Positions 1 to 4,453 of a stretch of DNA of 6,450 bases are shown in pieces. The stretch is from Pseudonocardia sp. GTDB taxonomy: Bacteria > Actinomycetota > Actinomycetes > Mycobacteriales > Pseudonocardiaceae. A model generated the notes under the pieces. That model made no database searches, was not told the origin of the DNA, and saw only the letters and a list, made by a program, of their open reading frames with translations. The DNA is taken from positions 1 through 6,450 of the forward strand of contig JAKDLE010000174.1 of assembly GCA_030453005.1 (NCBI GenBank), written 5' to 3'. Within the stretch, counting starts at the first letter, position 1. Each line of letters starts with the position of its first letter. The position numbers and the translations under genes are program-made.

Positions 1-252
1 ATCTACGAGAAGCCGCAACACCCCTACACCCAGGCGCTGCTGTCCGCGGCCCCGACGCCGGACCCCGACGCGGAGACCCGGCGGGACCGGATCGTGCTGC
101 GCGGGGACGTGCCCAACCCGACGGACCCGCCGTCGGGATGCCGGTTCCGCACCCGCTGCCCGCGGGCCACCCCGGACTGCGGCTCGACCGAGCCGCAGTG
201 GCGCGAGGTGACGCCGGGCCACTCGGTCTTCGCGTGCCCCTGCGTCGAGTGA
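1..252 (+). CDS. Oligopeptide/dipeptide ABC transporter ATP-binding protein, C-terminal fragment
   Basis: Only the last 83 residues are in the window; the reading frame is open at base 1 and stops with TGA at 250-252. The fragment starts just after the nucleotide-binding domain and covers the oligopeptide/dipeptide transporter C-terminal extension (oligo_HPY type). Residues 7-18 read [12 protein letters not shown], the signature of OppD/OppF/DppD/DppF ATPases. These cytoplasmic subunits hydrolyse ATP to drive peptide (sometimes nickel or other solute) uptake through a membrane permease pair. Fragment cysteines C47, C53, C60 and C79 follow the family pattern GCRFRTRC...C...C. In DppD-type proteins this pattern has been shown to hold an iron-sulfur cluster, so a cluster here is inference. 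An extra cysteine (C81) lies in the repeat-encoded tail. The P-loop, signature and Walker B motifs would lie upstream of the window. The substrate cannot be told from this piece. Confidence 0.93.
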   Translation: MYEKPQHPYTQALLSAAPTPDPDAETRRDRIVLRGDVPNPTDPPSGCRFRTRCPRATPDCGSTEPQWREVTPGHSVFACPCVE

Positions 253-289
253 TGCTGCGTCGAGTGATGCTGCGTCGAGTGATGCTGCG
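241..289. repeat. 15-bp tandem repeat, three copies, containing the ABC ATPase stop codon
   Basis: The unit TGCGTCGAGTGATGC occurs exactly three times, at 241-255, 256-270 and 271-285, followed by a 4-base partial copy (286-289). The first copy encodes the last residues of the ABC ATPase (Cys-Val-Glu-stop). Because the unit is a multiple of three, each copy puts another in-frame TGA at 265-267 and 280-282. The array fills nearly all of the 40-bp gap between the ATPase stop and the convergent PIN toxin stop. It has no self-complementary arms able to form a stable hairpin, so it does not look like a terminator. Perfect identity between copies suggests recent slippage duplication. Confidence 0.95.
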
Positions 290-292
290 ATC

Positions 293-724
293 TCACGAGT
301 CAGAGCGTGCCCCGGGGATCGGAACCGCCACCACCCGCAGGTCGTCGATCGCCCGGAAGTCGTCGGGGTTGCAGGTGTGGACCGGCAGGTCGTGCGCCAC
401 GCCGACGGCGGCGATGAGGGCGTCGTACGCGCGCGCCTGCGGCTTCCGGCCGGCCCGCCTCAAGGAGGCGGCAACCCTGCCGAACGCCCGTGCCGCCGCG
501 GCGTCGAACGGGAGCGGGTCGAAGTCGGCCTCGGCCTGTTGCAGGACCGCCTGACGCGCCGCGCGCTCCTGCTCGGTCGCGGCGACGAGCGGTCCGACTG
601 ACAGCTCGGCCAACGTGATCGACGAGATCAGCGGCTCGTCGGGCAACCCCTCGGTCGACGTCATCCTCGGCAGCATGACGACCGTGCTCGTGTCGAGCAG
701 ACCTCGAGCAGCAGGAGCGGTCAC
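293..724 (-). CDS. vapC: PIN-domain ribonuclease toxin (VapC family), module 1
   Basis: A 143-residue PIN-domain protein, the usual size for VapC. VapC toxins are Mg2+-dependent ribonucleases that cut specific RNAs, often tRNA or rRNA, when freed from their antitoxin. The expected acidic residues are all visible: D11 in LLDTSTVV, E40 in SITLAELSVG, D101 in ARAYDALIAA, then N119 and D122 in the CNPDDF segment. The start chosen is GTG at 724-722, because it overlaps the antitoxin stop as GTGA, the usual translational-coupling arrangement of such pairs, and places the first PIN strand at residues 8-12. The frame remains open upstream to 796, but that would add an Arg/Pro-rich shadow of the antitoxin C-terminus. 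There is no Shine-Dalgarno sequence, which fits coupling. It is convergent with the ABC ATPase. The RNA target cannot be predicted. Confidence 0.92.
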   Translation of the reverse strand: MTAPAARGLLDTSTVVMLPRMTSTEGLPDEPLISSITLAELSVGPLVAATEQERAARQAVLQQAEADFDPLPFDAAAARAFGRVAASLRRAGRKPQARAYDALIAAVGVAHDLPVHTCNPDDFRAIDDLRVVAVPIPGARSDS

Positions 725-957
725 AGGGTCGGGTCCAGGACGGCGTCCAGGTCGGCGCGCAGCGCCACCGGGTCGACGGCAGGCACGTGGCGCCACCTGA
801 GCAGCAGCGACTCGGCGGTGAGTCGGGGCCGGGGCAGCGGCCGGAACTCACCGACCGGCACTCCGGCCCGGGTGACGACCACCGTCTCGCCCCGCTCGAC
901 GCGGTTCACCACGTCACCGCCGTGGTTGCGCAGTTCGCGGATCGTCACCTCGTCCAT
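721..957 (-). CDS. vapB: Phd/YefM-type antitoxin of module 1
   Basis: A 78-residue protein. The N-terminal half (about residues 1-42) matches the Phd/YefM (prevent-host-death) fold: TIRELRNHGGDVVNRV followed by ERGETVVVTRAGVPVGEF, the sheet and helix that dimerise and bind DNA. The C-terminal half (about 44-78) is the variable segment expected to wrap around and block the PIN toxin. It overlaps the toxin gene by four bases (GTGA), so both are expected to be made from one mRNA. The start is ATG at 957-955; upstream lie two adjoining palindromes (962-980), the likely site of autorepression. No Shine-Dalgarno sequence precedes the ATG. A TACCGT hexamer at 970-965 is placed so that transcription could start at or within a base or so of the ATG. 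Family assignment is confident; pairing with the adjacent toxin is from gene order and is standard for the family. Confidence 0.92.
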   Translation of the reverse strand: MDEVTIRELRNHGGDVVNRVERGETVVVTRAGVPVGEFRPLPRPRLTAESLLLRWRHVPAVDPVALRADLDAVLDPTL

Positions 958-961
958 GCCC

Positions 962-980
962 GATACGGTATCACCGGTGA
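962..980. promoter_or_regulatory. Candidate operator of toxin-antitoxin module 1: two adjoining palindromes
   Basis: The short gap (958-987) between the acyl-CoA dehydrogenase stop and the antitoxin ATG holds GATACGGTATC (962-972), a perfect inverted repeat with one central base. It shares its last two bases with TCACCGGTGA (971-980), a perfect 10-bp palindrome. Phd/YefM antitoxins typically repress their own operon by binding short palindromes that overlap the promoter, and the position here, 5-23 bases upstream of the start codon, fits. On the minus strand TACCGT (970-965) matches the actinobacterial -10 pattern TAnnnT. The palindromes are seen directly; binding and promoter activity are inference. 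Confidence 0.55.
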
Positions 981-987
981 GACGCCC

Positions 988-2757
988 TCAGAACCACTCC
1001 GGACGCACGTCGAGCGTGGTGCGGTCCAGGCTCTCCAGCAGTGCGAACTGCGGGCCGGTGCGCGGCAGCTCGTGGCGGAAGAAGTAGCGGGCCGCCGCGC
1101 GCTTGCCGTCGTAGAAGTCGCCCTGCGCGTCGCCGACGGCCACCAGCTGCTCCAGCCACATCCAGGCGACGACGACGTGGCCGACCGCCCCCAGGTAGGT
1201 CGAGGAGTTGGCCAGCGTGACGGCCGGGTCGCCCGCGCCCCACAGCGTGGCGGTGACCTCGGCGGTGCGCGCCACGGCCGCGGCAAGCGCGTCGGCGTGC
1301 TCGTCGAGCCCGGCGGCCCTCGCCGCGTCGACGGCGCCGGTGACCGTCTCCAGCAGCAGGCGCAGGCCCGCGCCGTCGTGCAACACGACCTTGCGGCCGA
1401 GCAGGTCGAGGCCCTGGATGCCGTGGGTGCCCTCGTGGATCGCGTTGAGCCGGTTGTCGCGCCAGAACTGCTCGACGGCGTACTCGCGGGTGTAGCCGTA
1501 GCCGCCGTGCACCTGGATCGCGAGGTCGTTGCCCGCGAGGCACCACTGCGACGGCCAGCTCTTCGCGATCGGGGTGAGCACGTCGAGCAGCAGCAGCGCA
1601 CGCTCGCGGTCCTCGGGGGTGGCCCCCGTCCGCTGCTCGTCGAGCAGGCGCGCACAGTAGAGGACCAGCGCCACCGCGCCCTCCGCGTAGGACTTCTGCG
1701 CGAGCAGCATCCGCGCCACGTCGGGGTGGGAGATGATCGGAACCGGCGGACCCGCCTTGGCCTTGACCGACCGGCCCTGGATGCGGGTCCGGGCGTAGTC
1801 GAGCGCGTGCAGATAGCCCGTGTAACCGAGCGCCGCCGCTCCCCCGCCGACCCCGACCCGCGCCTCGTTCATCATGTGGAACATGTAGGCCAGCCCGCGG
1901 TGCGGCTCGCCCACCAGGTACCCGACCGCCCCGGCCTCGCCGCCCGGGGTGTGCCTGCCCTCGCCGAAGTTGAGCAGCGTGTTGACGGTGCCGCGGTAGC
2001 CCATCTTGTGGTTGACCCCCGCGAGCACGACGTCGTTGCGCTCGCCCGACTCGAGAACCTTGGGTACGACGAACAGCGAGATCCCCTGCACCCCCGCCGG
2101 ACCACCCGGGATCTTCGCGAGCACCAGGTGCACGATGTTCTCGCTCAGGTCGTGGTCGCCACCGGAGATCCACATCTTGTTGCCGAAGAGCCGGTGGGTG
2201 CCGTCATCGCGGGGCTCCGCCCGGGTCGTGACGTCGGCGAGCGACGAGCCCGCCTGCGGCTCGGACAGGCACATCGTCCCGAAGTACCGGCCCTCGACCA
2301 TCGGCCCGACCCACGACTCCACCTGCTCCGGCGAGCCGTGCGCCAACAGCAGGTTGGCGTTGGCGATGGTCAGGAACGGATAGGCCGAGGTGGCGATGTT
2401 GGCGGCCTGGAACCACAGGAAACAGGCCTGCGCCACCGCCTGGGGCAGCGCCATCCCCCCGACCGACTCGTCCATCCCCGCGGCGAGGATCCCGGCGTCG
2501 GCGAACACCCTCAGCGCCTTCGCCACCTCGGGGATCATGTGCACGCGCTCGCCGTCGAACTCGGGCTCGGCCAGGTCGGCGGCCCGGTTGTGCGAGGCGA
2601 AGTGGTCGGTCGCCATCTGCTCGGAGAGGTCGAGGACGGCGTCGAAGGTCTCCCGGGAGTGCTCGGCGAACCGTTCCCGTGACGTCAACGAGGCGACGCC
2701 GAGCCACTCGTGGAGCAGGAAGTCCAGGTCCCGGCGGGACAGCAGCAGCGAGCTCAC
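988..2757 (-). CDS. Acyl-CoA dehydrogenase, large DmdC/FadE type with extra C-terminal domain
   Basis: A 589-residue FAD-dependent acyl-CoA dehydrogenase that introduces an alpha-beta double bond into a CoA thioester and passes electrons to ETF. Its length, about 200 residues above classical enzymes, and layout match the DmdC/AidB-like large subfamily. A short N-terminal helix region (about 1-32, DLDFLLHEWLGV) is followed by the N-terminal alpha domain (to about 157) and the beta middle domain with the flavin/substrate motif LSEPQAGSS (164-172) and GNKMWISGGDHD (192-203). The C-terminal alpha domain has QVHGGYGYTREY (415-426) and the catalytic-base motif HEGTHGIQG (441-449), where E442 is the expected general base. 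An additional C-terminal domain covers about 465-589. The start is GTG at 2757-2755: an in-frame stop lies 9 bases upstream and the first internal Met is residue 48. No Shine-Dalgarno sequence is evident. TAACCT at 2769-2764 suggests leaderless transcription. The substrate is unknown; the 3-methylthiopropionyl-CoA role of true DmdC should not be assumed. Confidence 0.95.
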   Translation of the reverse strand: MSSLLLSRRDLDFLLHEWLGVASLTSRERFAEHSRETFDAVLDLSEQMATDHFASHNRAADLAEPEFDGERVHMIPEVAKALRVFADAGILAAGMDESVGGMALPQAVAQACFLWFQAANIATSAYPFLTIANANLLLAHGSPEQVESWVGPMVEGRYFGTMCLSEPQAGSSLADVTTRAEPRDDGTHRLFGNKMWISGGDHDLSENIVHLVLAKIPGGPAGVQGISLFVVPKVLESGERNDVVLAGVNHKMGYRGTVNTLLNFGEGRHTPGGEAGAVGYLVGEPHRGLAYMFHMMNEARVGVGGGAAALGYTGYLHALDYARTRIQGRSVKAKAGPPVPIISHPDVARMLLAQKSYAEGAVALVLYCARLLDEQRTGATPEDRERALLLLDVLTPIAKSWPSQWCLAGNDLAIQVHGGYGYTREYAVEQFWRDNRLNAIHEGTHGIQGLDLLGRKVVLHDGAGLRLLLETVTGAVDAARAAGLDEHADALAAAVARTAEVTATLWGAGDPAVTLANSSTYLGAVGHVVVAWMWLEQLVAVGDAQGDFYDGKRAAARYFFRHELPRTGPQFALLESLDRTTLDVRPEWF

Positions 2758-2763
2758 CCCCCG

Positions 2764-2769
2764 AGGTTA
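2764..2769 (-). promoter_or_regulatory. Candidate -10 element for a leaderless acyl-CoA dehydrogenase transcript
   Basis: On the minus strand TAACCT occupies positions -12 to -7 relative to the GTG start at 2757. It matches the actinobacterial TAnnnT -10 pattern at the spacing expected when transcription begins on the first base of the start codon. The lack of a Shine-Dalgarno sequence supports this. The hexamer lies within GGTTAACC (2765-2772), which adjoins CCCGCGGG (2771-2778), so the site also has palindromic character. No convincing -35 was found. This is a prediction from position and pattern only. Confidence 0.35.
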
Positions 2770-2787
2770 ACCCGCGGGGAGGGCCCC

Positions 2788-2803
2788 ACGAACCGTATCG
2801 GGC
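2788..2803 (+). repeat. Near-copy of the module 1 operator sequence in the divergent intergenic region
   Basis: ACCGTATCGGGC at 2792-2803 is identical to the minus-strand sequence at 969-958, immediately before the module 1 antitoxin ATG. Including flanks, the right copy reads GAACCGTATCGGGC (2790-2803) and the left copy reads GATACCGTATCGGGC, differing only by one missing T. The two copies are in inverted orientation and bracket the acyl-CoA dehydrogenase gene. A shared regulator site is possible, but a 12-base match in a window of this size and composition can also arise by chance. Confidence 0.4.
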
Positions 2804-2856
2804 GCCGCACTCCGGTCGTTGACCCCCGAGCGGCGCGACCACCGCGTCGTCGACTC

Positions 2857-2863
2857 GAAGGGA
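2857..2863 (+). promoter_or_regulatory. Ribosome binding site of the secreted repeat protein
   Basis: GAAGGGA at 2857-2863 is a good partial match to the anti-Shine-Dalgarno complement and ends 10 bases before ATG 2874. It favours this start over the in-frame ATGs at 2880 and 2895. A TTGACC at 2819-2824 could be a -35 box, but no good -10 lies at the proper spacing, so the promoter of this gene is not resolved. Confidence 0.5.
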
Positions 2864-2873
2864 CGCCACCCGC

Positions 2874-3803
2874 ATGGGCATGCACTCGCTCTCGATGCGC
2901 CGGGGAGGCCGCGGCCGCCAGGCTGCGCTCGCCCTCGTCGGCACGGCCACGGTCGGCCTCGTCACGGTCGCCGGGATGGGCGTCGCCTCCGCGGCCCCGT
3001 CGCCGGTCGACCTGTTGGGCCTCCTGCAGGGGGGATCGGACACCACCGAGGTCAACGAGGACCTGGTCCCGTTCACCGAGGGCGACACCCGCCCGGAGGG
3101 TTCAGCCGAGGTCAACGAGACGTTCGGCGCGCCCGACGGCGGCGGCACGGGTTCGCTGCAGCTGATCACCCCGGACGCCGACAGCAAGGTGCAGGCCTTC
3201 CGCCTCAGCGACACCCCGCTCGCGGACTTCGTCGGCGTCGCGGCCTACTCGGCCTATCGGTCCTCGGAGTCGACCGCGACCGACGTCCAGTTCCCGTCGC
3301 TGCAGCTCGTGATCGACTTCAACGGCGACGCGACGGGCGGCTTCTCCACCCTCACCTACGAGCCGGTCTACGACGACGGCGCGAGCCTGGCCGAGGACCA
3401 GTGGAACCGCTACGACGCCGGATCGGCAGGCTGGTGCTCCACACGCGTCATCCCCGGAACTTTCGACGACGGCGAGACGCAGTGCTCCAACGGGGGCGTC
3501 GTGCCGCTCTCCGAGATCGCGGCGAACAACCCCGACGCCGTCGGCACCGCCTTCGGGTTCAACCAGGGCAGCGGCAACCCCGGCCTGATCAGCGCCGTCG
3601 ACCTGCTGACGGCGCCGGACACCACCTACGACTTCGAGCCGAAGGGCGAGGACCCGCCGGTCGTCGTGCCCGACCCGACGGACCCCGACCCGACCGACCC
3701 CGATCGGGACGACGACGACAAGAAGCACGACGGCGACAAGAAGCACGACGGCGACAAGAAGCACGACGGCGACAAGAAGGACCACTCGTACGACGGCAAG
3801 TAG
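2874..3803 (+). CDS. Secreted protein with beta-rich core and Asp/Lys/His repeat tail, function unknown
   Basis: A 309-residue exported protein. Residues 1-40 form a signal peptide: basic R9, R10, R13 and R15, a hydrophobic stretch at 17-38, and ASA-AP with likely cleavage after A40. There is no full twin-arginine motif, so Sec export is more likely. A Gly/Glu/Thr-rich linker (41-90) leads to a core of about 93-256 with GSLQL (93-97), TYEPVY (161-166), WNRYDA (177-182), W187 next to C188, C204, NQGSGNPGL (230-238) and a closing YDFEP (252-256). I recall this order of motifs from uncharacterised secreted actinobacterial proteins; a beta-sandwich fold is inference. C188 and C204 could form a disulfide. 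The tail has two PDPTD repeats (266-275), then DKKHDG repeats (282-299), ending in a charged stretch. No sortase motif or membrane anchor follows. It stands alone, divergent from the dehydrogenase and convergent with PIN module 2. Adhesion, wall association or metal binding are possibilities only. Confidence 0.88.
   Translation: MGMHSLSMRRGGRGRQAALALVGTATVGLVTVAGMGVASAAPSPVDLLGLLQGGSDTTEVNEDLVPFTEGDTRPEGSAEVNETFGAPDGGGTGSLQLITPDADSKVQAFRLSDTPLADFVGVAAYSAYRSSESTATDVQFPSLQLVIDFNGDATGGFSTLTYEPVYDDGASLAEDQWNRYDAGSAGWCSTRVIPGTFDDGETQCSNGGVVPLSEIAANNPDAVGTAFGFNQGSGNPGLISAVDLLTAPDTTYDFEPKGEDPPVVVPDPTDPDPTDPDRDDDDKKHDGDKKHDGDKKHDGDKKDHSYDGK
3669..3698 (+). repeat. Two 15-bp coding repeats (PDPTD) in the secreted protein tail
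   Basis: CCCGACCCGACGGAC (3669-3683) is followed by CCCGACCCGACCGAC (3684-3698), differing at one base and both encoding Pro-Asp-Pro-Thr-Asp. A degenerate third start (Pro-Asp-Arg-Asp) follows. Proline-rich acidic repeats of this kind commonly act as extended spacers in secreted or wall-crossing proteins. Confidence 0.85.
3717..3779 (+). repeat. 18-bp tandem coding repeat (DKKHDG) in the secreted protein tail
   Basis: The unit GACAAGAAGCACGACGGC occurs in three exact copies at 3717-3734, 3735-3752 and 3753-3770, followed by a 9-base partial copy (3771-3779). It encodes Asp-Lys-Lys-His-Asp-Gly with no base differences between copies, which points to recent expansion. The length is a multiple of three, so copy-number change would alter tail length without a frameshift. 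Confidence 0.95.
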
Positions 3804-3810
3804 TCGCACA

Positions 3811-3847
3811 CTCGTGGGGGCGGCCTCCGACGGTCGGCCCCCACGAG
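3811..3847. terminator. Hairpin terminator between convergent genes, likely bidirectional
   Basis: CTCGTGGGGGC (3811-3821) and GCCCCCACGAG (3837-3847) are perfectly complementary, giving an 11-bp GC-rich stem with a 15-base loop. It lies in the 48-bp gap between the secreted protein stop (3803) and the PIN toxin stop (3852), so it can serve both converging transcripts. There is no T-run after the stem on either strand, as is common for actinobacterial hairpin terminators. Confidence 0.8.
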
Positions 3848-3851
3848 GTCG

Positions 3852-4202
3852 TCAGCCCGAGCGGGGGACCCGAGGCGTGCGCAGGACGACCGGCAGGCCC
3901 GGAGCCCGGATGAGCCGCTCGTCGAGGGTGACCAGCGGGGCATCGAGCATCCTTGCCAGCACCACGTAGCTCGCGTCGTACGGTGTCACGTTCGCGTGCA
4001 GCGACCACATCGCCGCGACGAGCGGACCGGTGGTCATCCGTCGAACCGGGGCCCCCACCAGGTTCTCGACCGAGAGCACCTCCGCGCCGATGAGGTCGGG
4101 GGCGACGAGGGACTCGTCCTCGATCAGTTCCTCGACGACCGCCGCGCGCTCCGTGCGGAGCACGACCTCCGCCAACGCGGAGGCGTCAACGACGACCGGC
4201 AT
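3852..4202 (-). CDS. vapC: PIN-domain ribonuclease toxin (VapC/FitB type), module 2
   Basis: A 116-residue PIN-domain protein, at the short end of the VapC range. The catalytic acids are in place: D6 in VVVDASAL, E41 in DLIGAEVLSV, D76 in TPYDASYVVLA and D94 in VTLDERL. This metal-binding set is expected in an active Mg2+-dependent ribonuclease. The ATG at 4202-4200 is only four bases after the antitoxin stop and puts the first strand at residues 2-6, as normal for the family. Sequence around the active site differs clearly from module 1 (TLDERL rather than CNPDDF), so the two toxins are not recent duplicates. It is the last gene of the leftward block and ends just before the hairpin at 3811-3847. 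The target RNA is unknown. Confidence 0.93.
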   Translation of the reverse strand: MPVVVDASALAEVVLRTERAAVVEELIEDESLVAPDLIGAEVLSVENLVGAPVRRMTTGPLVAAMWSLHANVTPYDASYVVLARMLDAPLVTLDERLIRAPGLPVVLRTPRVPRSG

Positions 4203-4206
4203 CGAC

Positions 4207-4434
4207 TCACCGCTCGGCGCGGGCCTCGCCCAGCAGGTCCGCGGCGGGCGGTAGGCCGGGCACCGTCGGCTGGCTGCGCAGGCCGCCGAGCCAGGACCGC
4301 CGACTCGGCATGTCGAGCTCTCGCCGCAGTACGTCGAGCACGTAGTCGCGGAGATCGAGGCCCTCCTCGGCCGCCCGGCGACGCAGGGCGTCGTGCAGCT
4401 CCGGCGGCACGTTCTTGACCTGGATCGCGCTCAT
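4207..4434 (-). CDS. vapB: Ribbon-helix-helix antitoxin (FitA/VapB type), module 2
   Basis: A 75-residue antitoxin. Residues 3-40 (IQVKNVPPELHDALRRRAAE and GLDLRDYVLDVLRREL) form a ribbon-helix-helix DNA-binding domain of the FitA/Arc-like type: the strand IQVKNV dimerises and inserts in DNA, followed by two helices. Residues 41-75, rich in Pro, Gly and Leu, are the likely toxin-neutralising tail. The start is ATG at 4434-4432, 19 bases after the fprA stop, so it may be co-transcribed with that operon. A perfect palindrome (CAGCATGCTG, 4437-4446) directly upstream is a candidate autoregulatory operator. No clear Shine-Dalgarno sequence precedes the ATG. The toxin follows after a 4-base gap. 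Confidence 0.92.
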   Translation of the reverse strand: MSAIQVKNVPPELHDALRRRAAEEGLDLRDYVLDVLRRELDMPSRRSWLGGLRSQPTVPGLPPAADLLGEARAER

Positions 4435-4436
4435 CG

Positions 4437-4446
4437 CAGCATGCTG
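4437..4446. promoter_or_regulatory. Candidate operator of toxin-antitoxin module 2
   Basis: CAGCATGCTG is a perfect 10-bp palindrome ending two bases before the antitoxin start codon, inside the 19-bp gap after fprA. Ribbon-helix-helix antitoxins bind short inverted repeats at their own promoters, so this is the natural candidate. No TAnnnT -10 element was found next to it, which leaves open whether a separate promoter exists. Confidence 0.4.
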
Positions 4447-4453
4447 GCCGCCG

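Noticed and set aside
24..296. Minus-strand open frame with HHSTQ repeats whose GTG overlaps the toxin 1 stop as GTGA
   Set aside because: It lies antisense to the ABC ATPase coding end and its repeat is just the 15-bp array read backwards. The composition looks like a GC-rich shadow frame with no recognisable domain.
787..2682. Long plus-strand open frame of 631 codons opposite the acyl-CoA dehydrogenase
   Set aside because: It is antisense to a gene with clear motifs throughout. Its His/Arg/Val/Gly-rich translation is typical of the mirror frame of high-GC genes.
958..2803. Acyl-CoA dehydrogenase as a transposed unit with 12-bp terminal inverted repeats
   Set aside because: There is no transposase and no target-site duplication next to either copy (the outward bases differ). 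The regulatory explanation is kept as the finding and the mobile-element call is not made.
3708..3722. DDDDK in the secreted protein tail, identical to the enteropeptidase recognition sequence
   Set aside because: It arises from the low-complexity Asp run meeting the first DKKHDG repeat; a processing role in a bacterium has no support.
3717..3779. 18-bp repeats as a CRISPR or origin iteron array
   Set aside because: The repeats are direct, contiguous, in frame and encode a regular peptide; there are no spacers and no replication genes.
4431..4442. Three-codon mini frame (ATG CTG CGA TGA) overlapping the antitoxin 2 ATG
   Set aside because: It lacks a ribosome binding site and lies within the palindrome; it is more likely chance than a coupling leader peptide.
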